Part shown: one piece after another, positions 1-12,546 of the stretch | Layout: each line of letters begins with the position of its first letter | Numbering within the stretch: the stretch's first letter is position 1 | Assembly (NCBI RefSeq): GCF_009663685.2 | Contig: NZ_RCOG02000001.1 | Location: 186,152 to 250,151, forward strand | From: Cupriavidus sp. U2 | GTDB taxonomy: Bacteria > Pseudomonadota > Gammaproteobacteria > Burkholderiales > Burkholderiaceae | Reading direction: 5' to 3' | DNA: 64,000 nt | Position numbers and translations under genes: made by a program | Notes under the pieces: generated by a model | What the model saw: only the letters and a program-made list of their open reading frames with translations | The model's database searches: none | Told to the model about the DNA's origin: nothing

Positions 1-268
1 GCTGGCGCGTCAGCGCATAGATGTCGTCCTCGTGGCGGTAGCCGCGCTGCGCCACGCGCAGCAGCACGCGGCTGGCAATGCGCGAATGCAGGTTGACCGC
101 ATAGGCCGCGGCCATCTCGCCCGAAAACGTCACGCCGCCCGGCATTTCGCGATGCACCTCGAACGGTGCCGCCGCCACCACGGCCGGGTACTGCGCAATC
201 TCGCGCAGCTCCTCGGCCAGTGCCGGTTCAAGGCCACGCGGGCAAGGAGCAAAGAAGGCTTGGGTCAT
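1..268 (-). CDS. rlmL: RlmL-type rRNA methyltransferase, N-terminal fragment
   Basis: Only the first 89 codons are present; the gene runs off the left edge. The start ATG at 268 reads MTQAFFAPCPRGLEPALAEEL, the typical opening of class I SAM-dependent RNA methyltransferases of the RlmL/YcbY group, which begin with a ferredoxin-like/THUMP RNA-binding region before the catalytic domain. The visible part (Gly-Val-Thr-Phe, then NLHSRIASRVL and VAQRGYRHEDDIY) matches that N-terminal region. In this family the enzyme places the N2-methyl group on a guanine of 23S rRNA. The catalytic motifs lie outside the window, so the exact target and any fusion to an RlmK half cannot be judged. Family assignment is from recognition of the N-terminus. 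Confidence 0.75.
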   Translation of the reverse strand, partial: MTQAFFAPCPRGLEPALAEELREIAQYPAVVAAAPFEVHREMPGGVTFSGEMAAAYAVNLHSRIASRVLLRVAQRGYRHEDDIYALTRQ

Positions 269-336
269 GGCGAGTCTTTCCAGAAAACAAAAACGTCCGC
301 ATCGCGGACGGGCAAGGCATGGGTCCGGTGTGCCGA

Positions 337-942
337 TCAGCCTGCAGCCAGGGCGCGGTCAAGGAAATCGAGCCGGTCCTGGCCCCAATACGGTTGGCCG
401 TCGTAGACGAACCACGGCGCGCCGAACACATTGGCGGAAATCGCATCCTGCGTGTTCTGCGCATAGGCGGCCTGCACGGCCTGGCCTTCGCTGGCCTTGA
501 GCAGGCTGGCGCCATCGAGGCCGTTCTCGTCGGCGATCTGCGACAGCGTGCCGCCATCGGCGATATTGCGCTGCTCGGCCCAGACGGCGCGCGTGATGGC
601 GCCGGTCAGCGCCAGCGCACGGGCCGTGCCATGCGCGAGCTGGGCGGCGATGATCAGTTTGGCGGCGGCATCGCCCGACACCGGGAAGAACGTCGGATGC
701 AGGTTCAGCGGGATACCCAGGAAGCGGCTCCAGCGTTCGAGCTCGACCAGCCGGTACGCCTGGCGCTGCGGCGGACGCTGCGCCAGCGGCACGCCGCCCG
801 AGACCGAAAACACCTTGCCCAGGTCGGCTGGCTTCAGCAGCACCTGCGCCTGGTGGCGGTTGGCGATTTCCACAAAGCGGGCATGGCCCAGGTAGACGAA
901 CGGCGACTGCGGCGCCAGAAAGTACTCGACCTGCTTGCTCAT
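337..942 (-). CDS. 2-hydroxychromene-2-carboxylate isomerase family protein (DsbA fold)
   Basis: A 201-residue protein of the DsbA/kappa-class GST superfamily. It opens with MSKQVEYFLAPQSPFVYLG, where the Ser of SPF is the usual glutathione-contacting position, and closes with ANVFGAPWFVYDGQPYWGQ, the hallmark C-terminal strand-loop of HCCA isomerases. These enzymes isomerise 2-hydroxychromene-2-carboxylate in naphthalene breakdown, but no aromatic degradation genes are nearby, so the physiological substrate is unknown and a general glutathione-dependent isomerase is equally possible. The start at 942 is preceded by GAGG about 6 bases upstream, which supports it over the longer frame that would run through hemJ. 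Confidence 0.85.
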   Translation of the reverse strand: MSKQVEYFLAPQSPFVYLGHARFVEIANRHQAQVLLKPADLGKVFSVSGGVPLAQRPPQRQAYRLVELERWSRFLGIPLNLHPTFFPVSGDAAAKLIIAAQLAHGTARALALTGAITRAVWAEQRNIADGGTLSQIADENGLDGASLLKASEGQAVQAAYAQNTQDAISANVFGAPWFVYDGQPYWGQDRLDFLDRALAAG

Positions 943-977
943 CACGACCTCATCGAAAACAGTAGGAATCCGACAGC

Positions 978-1400
978 TTAGAACGGCTTTACGACAACCA
1001 GAATCACGATGGCCAACAGCACCAGCACCGGCAGCTCGTTGAACCAGCGGTAGAACGTGTGCGAGCGTGTGTTGGCGCCGCGTTCGAACTTGCGCAGCAG
1101 CACGCCGCAGCCGTGGTGATAGCCGATCAGCACCAGCACCAGCGCCAGCTTGGCATGCATCCAGCCCTGCCCCGCGCCGCGCCCGATGCCGTAGCCCAGG
1201 AACAGCCACAGGCCGAACACCAGGGCCGGCACTGCCAGCATGGTCATGAACCGGAACAGCTTGCGCGCCATCAGCAGCAGGCGGCGCACGCTGGCCGGGT
1301 CGGTTTCCATGGCCAGGTTGACGAAGATGCGCGGCAGGTAGAACAGGCCCGCGAACCACGAGACGACGAACAGGATATGGAAGGCCTTGACCCAAAGCAT
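978..1400 (-). CDS. hemJ: HemJ-type protoporphyrinogen IX oxidase
   Basis: A 140-residue inner-membrane protein with about four hydrophobic segments. It opens with MLWVKAFHILFVVSWFAGLF, the signature start of the HemJ (UPF0093) family, and has the conserved MHAKLALV segment. HemJ oxidises protoporphyrinogen IX to protoporphyrin IX, the penultimate step of haem synthesis, in bacteria lacking HemG or HemY. The N-terminal His and the Lys of HAKL are the conserved residues of the family. It lies 18 bases downstream of proA, so the two are probably co-transcribed, although they are not functionally linked. Length is normal for the family. Confidence 0.92.
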   Translation of the reverse strand: MLWVKAFHILFVVSWFAGLFYLPRIFVNLAMETDPASVRRLLLMARKLFRFMTMLAVPALVFGLWLFLGYGIGRGAGQGWMHAKLALVLVLIGYHHGCGVLLRKFERGANTRSHTFYRWFNELPVLVLLAIVILVVVKPF

Positions 1401-1418
1401 CTGCGTTCCCGCCTCCCC

Positions 1419-2699
1419 TTACGTGCGCACTTCGCCGTGACCGAACACGACGTACTTGAGCGACGTCAGCCCCTCCAGCCCCACCGGACCACGGGCGTGC
1501 AGCTTGTCGTTCGAGATGCCGATTTCGGCGCCCAGGCCGTACTCGAAGCCATCGGCAAAACGCGTCGAGGCATTGATCATCACGCTGGCCGAGTCCACTT
1601 CGCGGATAAAGCGCATGCCGGCGCTGTAGTTCTCCGTCACGATCGAATCGGTGTGGGCCGAGCCGTAGGTATTGATATGCGCGATCGCGGCGTCCAGACC
1701 GTCCACGGTACGGATGGCCAGCACCGGCGCCAGGTATTCCAGGCGCCAGTCTTCCTCGGTGGCGTCAACCAGGCCGCTGAAGCCGGCGGATTCCAGCGTG
1801 GCGCGCGTGTCGGCGCAGACGCGCAGTTCCACGCCCTTTTCCTGGTAGATGCGGCACAGCGGCGGCAGCACGGTGGCCGCGATCTGGCGCGACACCAGCA
1901 GCGTTTCCATCGTGTTGCATGGCGCGTAACGCTGCGTCTTGGCGTTGTCGCAGATGCGCACGGCCTTTTCCACGTCGGCATCGTCGTCGATGTAGACATG
2001 GCAGATGCCGTCCAGGTGCTTGATCATCGGCACGCGGCCTTCCTCGATCAGGCGCGCGATCAGGCTCTTGCCGCCGCGCGGCACGATCACGTCGACGTAT
2101 TCGTTCATGGTGATCAGACGGCCAACGGCAGCGCGGTCCGTGGTCTCGATGACCTGCACCGCCTCGCCCGGCAGCCCGGCGGCGGCCAGGCCCTCGGCCA
2201 CCAGCGCGGCCAGCGCCGTGTTCGATTCGATCGCCTCGGAGCCGCCACGCAGGATCGTGGCGTTGCCCGACTTCAGGCACAGCGCCGCGGCGTCGATGGT
2301 CACGTTCGGCCGCGATTCGTAGATGATGCCGATCACGCCCAGCGGCACGCGCATCTGCCCCACCTGGATACCGGTCGGGCGGAACTTCATGTTGCTGATC
2401 TCGCCGATCGGGTCCGGCAGCGCGGCAATCTGCTCCAGGCCGGCGGCCATGGTGTCGATGGCCTTGTCGGACAGCGTCAGGCGGTCCACGAAGGCGGCGT
2501 CCTGGCCATTGGCGCGGGCGCGTTCCACGTCGCGGGCGTTGATGGCCTTGAGCTTGCCGGCATCGCGCCGGATGGCCGCGGCAATCGTCAGCAGCGCACG
2601 GTTCTTGTCGGCCGTGGAGGCCCGCGCCATGGCGCGCGATGCCGCGCGGGCCTGCTGGCCGACGCGGTTCATGTAAGCGTGGAGATCGAACTCGGTCAT
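1419..2699 (-). CDS. proA: Glutamate-5-semialdehyde dehydrogenase
   Basis: A 426-residue gamma-glutamyl phosphate reductase, which uses NADPH to convert L-glutamyl-5-phosphate to glutamate-5-semialdehyde, the second step of proline synthesis. The aldehyde-dehydrogenase fold is evident. The cofactor region carries [14 protein letters not shown] and [11 protein letters not shown]; the active-site Cys lies in [13 protein letters not shown] near residue 265; and the C-terminal end has [18 protein letters not shown]. Full family length with no lesion. The proB partner is not in the window. It follows holA on the same strand after about 100 bases. Confidence 0.97.
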   Translation of the reverse strand: MTEFDLHAYMNRVGQQARAASRAMARASTADKNRALLTIAAAIRRDAGKLKAINARDVERARANGQDAAFVDRLTLSDKAIDTMAAGLEQIAALPDPIGEISNMKFRPTGIQVGQMRVPLGVIGIIYESRPNVTIDAAALCLKSGNATILRGGSEAIESNTALAALVAEGLAAAGLPGEAVQVIETTDRAAVGRLITMNEYVDVIVPRGGKSLIARLIEEGRVPMIKHLDGICHVYIDDDADVEKAVRICDNAKTQRYAPCNTMETLLVSRQIAATVLPPLCRIYQEKGVELRVCADTRATLESAGFSGLVDATEEDWRLEYLAPVLAIRTVDGLDAAIAHINTYGSAHTDSIVTENYSAGMRFIREVDSASVMINASTRFADGFEYGLGAEIGISNDKLHARGPVGLEGLTSLKYVVFGHGEVRT

Positions 2700-2804
2700 G
2701 ATGGTGTCCGGGCCCAGCCCGGTCTGCTGTGGGTGCCGCGATGTCGAAGCGCCGGCGCGGCTGCCGGCAGTATTCTGGTTGGTTCGCTGCCTGGGTCCGG
2801 GACG

Positions 2805-3875
2805 TCAGGCTGGCCGCGCGATCTGCAGCGCCAGTTGCAGCAGGCCGTCCCATGGCTCGGCTGGCAGGCTGCCCGCCGCGCCTCCGGCGCCTGGCAGGTC
2901 GGCCAGGCCCTTGACCTGGCGGTCCAGCCGTGCGGCCATGGCCAGCGCGGCTTCCAGCTGCGGCATCGACAACCGTTGCGCGGCCTGTGGCACCAGGCGC
3001 TCACGCGGGCCCCAGACGCGCAGTTCGCGCATCAGCACGCCCGCCGGCTTGCCAGCCGCCAGCCCTTGCCGGACCTTGGATAATACGCGAATTTCCTCGG
3101 TCAGCGCCCACAGCACCAGCACCGTGGCCTCGCCCTCGCCGCGCAGCCCTTCGAGCATGCGCGTCAGGCGCGGCACATCGCCGCCCAGCATCGCCTCGGA
3201 CAGCTTGAACACATCGTAGCGGGCCACGTTCAGCACCGCGTCGTGCACCTGGTCGAACGTCAGCACGCCCGCCGGGTACAGCAGCCCCAGTTTCTGGATT
3301 TCCTGGTGCGCGGCCAGCAGATTGCCTTCCACCTTGTCGGCGATGAACTGCAGCGAGCGCCGGCCGGGCTCGCCCGGTTCCACACGCTGCTGCTGCAGGG
3401 CCAGCCGCTCGCCCACCCAGGCGGGCAGGCGCGTGCGGTCCACGGCATCCACCTTGATCGATACGCCCGCCGACTCCAGCGCCTGGAACCAGGCCGATTT
3501 CGACGTGGCAAAGTCGAGCCTCGGCAACGTGACCAGCATCACCACGTCCGGCGAGGGCTGGGCTGCCACGGCGCGCAAGGCCTCGCCGCCGTCCTTGCCG
3601 GGCTTGCCCGATGGCACGCGCAGTTCCACGATCTTGCGGTCGCCAAACAGCGACATCGACTGCTGGGCCTCGGTGACCTGGCCCCACTGGAAGCCGCGCT
3701 CGGCCACCAGCACTTCGCGCTCGGTAAAGCCCGAGTCCCGCGCGGCGCGGCGCAGGCGGTCCACCGCCTCCAGCACCAGCAGGTGCTCGTCGCCATGCAC
3801 CACGTAGAGCGGCGCCAGGCCCCTGGCCTGGGCCTGCTTCAGGTGTGCATCGAGTCCGTCGAGCTTGAGCTGCAT
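2805..3875 (-). CDS. holA: DNA polymerase III subunit delta
   Basis: A 356-residue clamp-loader subunit that opens the beta sliding clamp ring during loading on DNA. It opens MQLKLDGLDAHLKQAQARGL and continues with LYVVHGDEHLLVLEAVD, the standard beginning of the delta AAA+-like domain, followed by ERGFQWGQV and VELRVPSGKPGK. The C-terminal collar region contains NVARYDVFKLSEAMLGGD. It sits between lptE and proA, and the leuS-lptE-holA order is the one normally found in betaproteobacteria. The gap to lptE is about 43 bases, consistent with one transcript. Confidence 0.95.
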   Translation of the reverse strand: MQLKLDGLDAHLKQAQARGLAPLYVVHGDEHLLVLEAVDRLRRAARDSGFTEREVLVAERGFQWGQVTEAQQSMSLFGDRKIVELRVPSGKPGKDGGEALRAVAAQPSPDVVMLVTLPRLDFATSKSAWFQALESAGVSIKVDAVDRTRLPAWVGERLALQQQRVEPGEPGRRSLQFIADKVEGNLLAAHQEIQKLGLLYPAGVLTFDQVHDAVLNVARYDVFKLSEAMLGGDVPRLTRMLEGLRGEGEATVLVLWALTEEIRVLSKVRQGLAAGKPAGVLMRELRVWGPRERLVPQAAQRLSMPQLEAALAMAARLDRQVKGLADLPGAGGAAGSLPAEPWDGLLQLALQIARPA

Positions 3876-3918
3876 CGTGTTGCCCTGTGCCTGCGAAGCG
3901 ATCCGCGCGCGGCCGCGA

Positions 3919-4434
3919 TCAGATCGTCTTGACCGCTGCCAGGCGGCGCATCAGCTGCTGCACGATGTCCTTCTGCATATCGCGGTAGAGCTGCTGCTCT
4001 TCGTAGTCCTTGGCCAGCGTATTGGCTTCGTTGTACGTCAGGTCGCGCGTCAGGATCAGCGTCGACGCCGGAATCAGCTCCTTGCCCGCAGCATCGCGCA
4101 GCCGGAAGCTGAAACGCTGGGTCAGCCGGTATTCGCGCACCACGCCCTGGGCCGTGATCGACAGGATCGACTTGCCGCGCGTATCGGCCAGCACGTCCAG
4201 CAATGCGTCCGCTTCCTCGCGCTCCTCCACGACCTTCGTGTCGGAACCGTTGCGGATATTGCGGCGCAGGTCGGCGCCCATCAGCGAATTGGGCGGCAAG
4301 CCGATGTAGAGCCGCTTGAATGCGAAATCGGCGTTCCCGCGCATGTGAAAGCCGCAGCCGGCCAGCAAGCCGGCCGCCGCCATTGCAGCCCCGATGGCGA
4401 GAAATCCGCGGCGTCCCATGTCCGGTCGATCCAT
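3919..4434 (-). CDS. lptE: LPS-assembly lipoprotein LptE
   Basis: A 171-residue outer-membrane lipoprotein that plugs the LptD barrel and helps deliver lipopolysaccharide to the cell surface. The start at 4434 gives MDRPDMGRRGFLAIG, a hydrophobic stretch and a lipobox LLAGC with the acylated Cys near residue 27, followed by GFHMRG, the usual LptE mature N-terminus. A longer open frame extends upstream but runs through leuS and lacks the signal peptide at its start, so it is rejected. It lies 26 bases downstream of leuS and upstream of holA, the conserved arrangement. Confidence 0.93.
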   Translation of the reverse strand: MDRPDMGRRGFLAIGAAMAAAGLLAGCGFHMRGNADFAFKRLYIGLPPNSLMGADLRRNIRNGSDTKVVEEREEADALLDVLADTRGKSILSITAQGVVREYRLTQRFSFRLRDAAGKELIPASTLILTRDLTYNEANTLAKDYEEQQLYRDMQKDIVQQLMRRLAAVKTI

Positions 4435-4460
4435 TGCTTGTGTCTTCCTGGCTGTGTGGC

Positions 4461-7166
<2,706 letters not shown>

Positions 7167-7256
7167 TTATAACCGTGGCCGACAGCGATTCCGGCCCTGC
7201 CACGGCGGCGCCCAAAGGCGCGAACGGCCCGCCATGGCGAGCCGCGAGACAGCCGG

Positions 7257-8054
7257 TTACTTCAGGCCCAGCACATCCTGCATGTCGAACATGCCGCTGG
7301 GCTTGTCGGCCAGGAAACGGGCGGCGCGCACCGCGCCATCGGCGTACGACTGGCGGCTGGACGACTTGTGGCTGATCTCGATGCGCTCGCCAATACCGGC
7401 AAACATCACCGTATGGTCGCCAACGATATCGCCGCCACGGATCGTGGCAAAACCGATCGAGTTCGGATCGCGCGGGCCCGTATGGCCTTCGCGGGCATAC
7501 ACGGCGCAGTCGTCGAGGTTACGCCCAAGCGCATTGGCGATCACTTCGCCCATCGTCAGCGCGGTCCCCGACGGGGCATCGACCTTGTGACGATGATGCG
7601 CCTCGATCACTTCGATGTCGTAACCCGTCGAAAGCAGCCTGGCGGCCACGTCGAGCAGCTTGAACGTGGCGTTGACGCCCACGCTGAAGTTCGACGCGAA
7701 CACCACGCCAATCGACTTGGCTGCGTCGGCCAGGGCCTGCTTGCCGGCGGCGTCGAAGCCGGTCGTGCCGACCACGATCTTCTTGCCCAGGCGCTTTGCG
7801 GCGTCCAGGTGGACCAGCGTGCCCTCGGGGCGGGTGAAGTCGATCAGGCAATCAGCGGCGCCAAGCACGGCATCGATATCGGCCGTGATCTTGACGCCCG
7901 TCACCTGACCCAGGAACAACCCGGCGTCCTGGCCCAGCGCGGGCGACGACGCATGCTCCAGCGCACCCGCCAGCGTGACGCCATCGGTATTCAGAACGGT
8001 TTCGATCAGCATGCGGCCCATGCGGCCGGAGGCACCTGCGATGGCGATTTTCAT
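7257..8054 (-). CDS. dapB: 4-hydroxy-tetrahydrodipicolinate reductase
   Basis: A 265-residue NAD(P)H-dependent reductase in the diaminopimelate/lysine pathway. It opens [18 protein letters not shown], the nucleotide-binding Rossmann loop, and contains [16 protein letters not shown], which holds the catalytic His pair and the substrate-binding Lys of DapB. The C-terminal [12 protein letters not shown] ending is the usual one. It lies 104 bases downstream of bamE on the same strand, an order typical of this bacterial group. No defect is visible. Confidence 0.97.
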   Translation of the reverse strand: MKIAIAGASGRMGRMLIETVLNTDGVTLAGALEHASSPALGQDAGLFLGQVTGVKITADIDAVLGAADCLIDFTRPEGTLVHLDAAKRLGKKIVVGTTGFDAAGKQALADAAKSIGVVFASNFSVGVNATFKLLDVAARLLSTGYDIEVIEAHHRHKVDAPSGTALTMGEVIANALGRNLDDCAVYAREGHTGPRDPNSIGFATIRGGDIVGDHTVMFAGIGERIEISHKSSSRQSYADGAVRAARFLADKPSGMFDMQDVLGLK

Positions 8055-8158
8055 GGCGTGGCGTTGCGGTGGCGGAAAGACTGGGAAGACTGCGACCCGG
8101 CCTGACAGGCGGGGCGCACGGATGCGATGGGTGGCAGCCGGCCGGAGCCGGCTTGCGA

Positions 8159-8773
8159 TCAGCTGGCCGGTTTGTCCGGGGTGGCGCTCGTGGCCGGCCC
8201 CTGGGCGGCCGGTTCGGAGGCGGGAGGCGTCGATTCAACGGCCGGCGCCGGCGCGGCTTCCGGAGCCGAGGCGCCAGCAGCGGCCGGCGCGGAGGCCGGC
8301 TGCGAAGCACTGGCGCTGGACGTCGCAATGCCGATCTTCTGGTTGCGCTGCGCCGCCTTCATGCCGTCGATTTCGGCAATCAGTTCATATTCCGACGGCA
8401 AATCGCCACCCTGCCACTTCACCAGCTTGTCGTCCTCGAAGAACACCGTGAACTGGCGCGACTGCACCACCGGCGTGCTGCCCCGGCGGAACGAGAAATA
8501 GTAGTCCCAGCGATTACCGTGGAACACGTCCTGCAGCAGCGGCGTACCCAGCAGGAAGCGCACCTGGTCGCGCGTCATGCCTTCGCGCAGTTGCGAAGCC
8601 GCCTCGCGGGACACGAAGTTGCCCTGAACGATGTTGATGCGATATGGCGTGATGGCCTCTGCCACCTTGCGCGACGTGCTGTCGTAGGCCGAGCAGGCGC
8701 CGGCCAGCAGCGCGGCGGCCAGCAGGGAAGACACCAGCGCGGGGCGCATGGCGGACGAACGGAATGAACGCAT
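8159..8773 (-). CDS. bamE: Outer membrane protein assembly factor BamE
   Basis: A 204-residue lipoprotein of the SmpA/OmlA family, the small subunit that stabilises the BamABCD complex for beta-barrel insertion. From the ATG at 8773 (GAGA just upstream) it shows a signal peptide ending at a Cys in [12 protein letters not shown], then [36 protein letters not shown] and [14 protein letters not shown], the conserved BamE core. The last 50 or so residues are an Ala/Pro/Ser-rich tail absent from the E. coli protein (about 113 residues), which is usual in betaproteobacteria. It is divergent from fur across 200 bases. Confidence 0.93.
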   Translation of the reverse strand: MRSFRSSAMRPALVSSLLAAALLAGACSAYDSTSRKVAEAITPYRINIVQGNFVSREAASQLREGMTRDQVRFLLGTPLLQDVFHGNRWDYYFSFRRGSTPVVQSRQFTVFFEDDKLVKWQGGDLPSEYELIAEIDGMKAAQRNQKIGIATSSASASQPASAPAAAGASAPEAAPAPAVESTPPASEPAAQGPATSATPDKPAS

Positions 8774-8973
8774 GTATCTCGCTTCCAGACGGGAATGGTT
8801 CTGTGCCGGTCCCGACGCTCCGCAGACAATCGGAGGCGGCCGGCACGGCCAGGCGCATCGCGGGTACGCCACCTTGCGGGTGGCGGCCGGGCGCCATGGC
8901 ACCGGGGCGACTTTTGTCGCCAAAACCCTTATGATTCAACTATCCAGACATTGTACTCTAGGGAGTCACGCCC

Positions 8974-9405
8974 ATGCCGAGTCCGGCGGACCTCAAAAAT
9001 ATCGGCCTCAAGGCGACTGTCCCCCGCCTGAAGATTCTTGAAATCTTCCAGACCAGCGAGCAGCGCCATTTGAGCGCGGAAGACGTTTACCGGATCCTGC
9101 TCAACGAGCACATGGATATCGGCCTCGCCACGGTCTATCGCGTCCTGACGCAGTTCGAACAGGCGGGCCTGCTGTCCCGCAACAACTTCGAATCGGGCAA
9201 GGCAATTTTCGAACTCAACGAAGGCAAGCACCACGATCACCTGGTGTGCCTGGACTGCGGTCGCGTCGAGGAGTTCTTCGACGGCGATATCGAGCAGCGC
9301 CAGCAGAGTATTGCGCGCGAGCGCGGTTTTGCCTTGCAGGAACATGCGTTGTCGCTGTACGGCAACTGCACCAAGAACGACTGTCCCCACAGACCCAAAC
9401 GATAA
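8974..9405 (+). CDS. fur: Ferric uptake regulator Fur
   Basis: A 143-residue iron-responsive repressor. The N-terminal winged helix holds [15 protein letters not shown] and STVYRVL-type recognition residues ([16 protein letters not shown]). The metal sites are seen in [16 protein letters not shown] and, near the C-terminus, [12 protein letters not shown], giving two Cys pairs for the structural zinc. With Fe(II) bound, Fur blocks promoters of iron-uptake genes; a matching site is visible in this window at the siderophore receptor promoter (49703-49731). fur is divergent from bamE and ends at a strong bidirectional terminator. Confidence 0.97.
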   Translation: MPSPADLKNIGLKATVPRLKILEIFQTSEQRHLSAEDVYRILLNEHMDIGLATVYRVLTQFEQAGLLSRNNFESGKAIFELNEGKHHDHLVCLDCGRVEEFFDGDIEQRQQSIARERGFALQEHALSLYGNCTKNDCPHRPKR

Positions 9406-9442
9406 GCCACGGGGGGCTCGATCCAGTCCCCACCATGCAGGC

Positions 9443-9478
9443 AATAAAAAACCGGCACGAGAGCGCCGGTTTTTTATT
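9443..9478. terminator. Bidirectional terminator between fur and a LysR gene
   Basis: Perfect 14-base arms (9443-9456 and 9465-9478) with an 8-base loop. The arm outer parts are A-rich on one side and T-rich on the other, so the hairpin is followed by a T-run when read from either strand. It separates the convergent fur and LysR genes. Confidence 0.9.
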
Positions 9479-9502
9479 GGGCTTGCCGAATCGGCCGGCC
9501 GC

Positions 9503-10507
9503 TTATTCCTGCGGCAGGTTGTCCTGTTCGGCCTCGGTCACCACGCGCAGGGTGCGTGCCGCGGCGACTTGAGGCAGGCCCACGAATTCTCCAACGACCT
9601 GACGAAACAAGTGTCGGGCCCAGACCAGCATCGGATGCGTATTCCGGCTGCGGTGCCAGAACATGTTCAGGCCCAGCGTCGTGTTCAATTCCGCCGGCAG
9701 CGGGAACGCCTTGAGGCCATAGGTCTCGCAGGCCATGTCCTTGGTCAGCGCGTTGACCGTGAAGATCATGTCGGTCTGCGCCGCCAGTTCGGCCTGGGCA
9801 CGCCACGAATGCACTGTCAGCGTGGCATTGCGCTTCAGACCGCGCTGCTGCAGCGCGTAGTCCAGCGGAATCAGCGCCGGCGCCGGCCGGCCTGTGCCGC
9901 CCGAATGCGCCATGAAGATATGGCTGCATTCCAGGTATTGCTCCAGCGTGCAATCGGTCTTGAGCAGTGGATGATTCTTGCGCGCGCACACCCACAGGTT
10001 CAGCGACGTCACCATTTCCTCGACGATTTCCGGATGGCGCGTGGGGAATGGAGAAAATGCGAGGTCCAGCTCATTGGCGCGCATGGACGCCACGTCACTT
10101 TCCCATGAGTGCGATTCCACCAGCCGGATATGCAGGTCCGGCGCCAGCTGCTTGATCCGCAGCACGAATCGATTGAAGACGGTATCGCCCAACTCGGCCG
10201 CAAAGCCGATGCTCAGCGTGCCGGTGGCCACCGCGGGATCGAAATTGTCTGCATCGCCCTCGTTGATGGACGACCACAGGTCGAGCATGTCCCGGATTTT
10301 CGGACCCAGCTCCAGCGCACGGGGCGTTGGCGTCAGCCCATGCGGCACGCGGATAAAGAGAGGGTCGTCGAAGATTTCGCGCAAGCGCCCAAGCGAATGC
10401 GATACGGCAGGCGCCGTCATATGCATTTTCTCCGCCACATAAGTGGCGTTCCGCTTGCTCAGCAGCTCGGTAAAAATCACCAGCAGCTTGGTATCCACGT
10501 TCACCAT
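9503..10507 (-). CDS. LysR-family transcriptional regulator
   Basis: A 334-residue regulator. The N-terminal helix-turn-helix spans about residues 8-65 (YVAEKMHMTAPAVSHSLGRL, then FDDPLFIRVPHGLTPTPRA), the standard LysR DNA-binding domain. The remainder is a periplasmic-binding-protein-like effector domain (LSIGFAAELGDTVF; WVCARKNHPLL; LTVHSWRAQAELAAQ). It is divergent from a flavin reductase family gene at 10802 with 294 bases between, so it may control that gene and itself; an inverted repeat at 10668-10701 is a candidate site. The effector is unknown. N-terminal resemblance is to the NodD/NahR-like branch, an inference from sequence feel only. Confidence 0.92.
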   Translation of the reverse strand: MVNVDTKLLVIFTELLSKRNATYVAEKMHMTAPAVSHSLGRLREIFDDPLFIRVPHGLTPTPRALELGPKIRDMLDLWSSINEGDADNFDPAVATGTLSIGFAAELGDTVFNRFVLRIKQLAPDLHIRLVESHSWESDVASMRANELDLAFSPFPTRHPEIVEEMVTSLNLWVCARKNHPLLKTDCTLEQYLECSHIFMAHSGGTGRPAPALIPLDYALQQRGLKRNATLTVHSWRAQAELAAQTDMIFTVNALTKDMACETYGLKAFPLPAELNTTLGLNMFWHRSRNTHPMLVWARHLFRQVVGEFVGLPQVAAARTLRVVTEAEQDNLPQE

Positions 10508-10667
10508 GATCAGGCCCGGTTGTTATGTCTCGCGCTTCTGGATGGCCCCACCACTTTCACTGGCTGCACATCAGATTTCAACAGATTCTTCCGAGTGTAA
10601 GAGAAAAAAACGGCAGGGAAAAGCAAATTCGGCATTTCTCGCACTACGCGATTCGGTAATCGGGGGA

Positions 10668-10701
10668 TTTTTGACAACATTGGGACAGATAATGTCAAAA
10701 A
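10668..10701. promoter_or_regulatory. Candidate operator in the LysR/flavin reductase intergenic region
   Basis: Nine-base arms TTTTTGACA (10668-10676) and TGTCAAAAA (10693-10701) face each other across 16 bases. The site lies in the divergent intergenic region and includes a TTGACA hexamer. LysR regulators usually bind such dyads between divergent genes; assignment to this regulator is inference. Confidence 0.4.
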
Positions 10702-10801
10702 CCATGATCCCGGCGCGCGCGAGGCCCGCTATATTGACCTGAATGGGCTCGATCCTGCCTTGCGCCCGCTCACATTACCTCGGAAATTTCGGACGCGCAT
10801 C

Positions 10802-11398
10802 ATGATTTCTCCTCGTCTCGGCGTTGATCTTGCCAAAGCCTATCGGCTGCTCAATCACGGTCCCACGGTACTGGTCAGCGCGGCCCACCGCGGCCAGCGC
10901 AACATCATGGCCGCCGCCTGGGCGATGCCGCTCGATTTTGCGCCGCCCAAGGTGGCCGTCGTGCTGGACAAGGCCACCTGGACGCGCCGCCTGCTGGAAG
11001 CCAGCGGCGAGTTTGCGTTGCAGGTGCCCACGGTCAGCCAGGTCGATATTACCCAGGCGCTGGGCTCCAGCTCCGGACTGACCATGCTGGAACAGCAAGG
11101 CATCGATAAGTTCGCCGCCTACGGGCTGCAGACGTTTGCCGGCAGCGTGATCGGTGCGCCCTTGCTGGAAGGCTGCGCGGCCTGGCTCGAATGTCGGCTG
11201 CTGCCAGAGCCCGCCATCCAGGCCGGCTACGACCTGTTCCTGGGCGAGGTGGTGGCCGCCCACGCCGACAGCCGCGTCTTCAGCGAAGGCCGCTGGCACT
11301 TTACCGGCCATGACGGCCTGCGCACCCTCCACCATGTGGCGGGCGGCCATTTCCTGGTGGACGGCGACGCCGTGGATGCAAAACCGCTGACACCCTGA
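10802..11398 (+). CDS. Flavin reductase family protein
   Basis: A 198-residue protein of the FMN-binding split-barrel group (flavin reductase-like domain). Characteristic pieces are GPTVLVSAAHRGQRNIMAAAW near residue 20, KVAVVLDKATWTRRLLEASG, a FALQVPTVSQ strand, and the C-terminal FLGEVVAAHAD. Members either reduce free flavin with NAD(P)H or use bound FMN on small substrates; the true substrate is not apparent. The ATG at 10802 is preferred over a TTG at 10760. It is divergent from the LysR gene at 9503-10507 and may be its target. The gene ends shortly before a hairpin shared with gap. Confidence 0.85.
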   Translation: MISPRLGVDLAKAYRLLNHGPTVLVSAAHRGQRNIMAAAWAMPLDFAPPKVAVVLDKATWTRRLLEASGEFALQVPTVSQVDITQALGSSSGLTMLEQQGIDKFAAYGLQTFAGSVIGAPLLEGCAAWLECRLLPEPAIQAGYDLFLGEVVAAHADSRVFSEGRWHFTGHDGLRTLHHVAGGHFLVDGDAVDAKPLTP

Positions 11399-11413
11399 TC
11401 CCGCTGCGGCCGA

Positions 11414-11442
11414 GAATAAAAAAACGCGCCCGAAGGCGCGTT
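11414..11442 (-). terminator. Rho-independent terminator of gap
   Basis: Eight-base arms (11423-11430 and 11435-11442) enclose a four-base loop that reads TTCG on the minus strand, followed on that strand by a run of T residues. It lies just beyond the gap stop codon; on the plus strand it may also end the flavin reductase transcript but lacks a good T-run. Confidence 0.85.
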
Positions 11443-11462
11443 CTTCATGAGGCGAGCACCAA

Positions 11463-12470
<1,008 letters not shown>

Positions 12471-12546
12471 CTAGAGTGCAATCGATAAAGCCGGTGGCCG
12501 GCGCCGGTCGCCGGCGCATCGCACCGGCTGACCGCGCGGGCGGAAA

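Noticed and set aside
1059..3083. 674-codon plus-strand open frame
   Set aside because: Antisense of hemJ and proA; no protein-like features.
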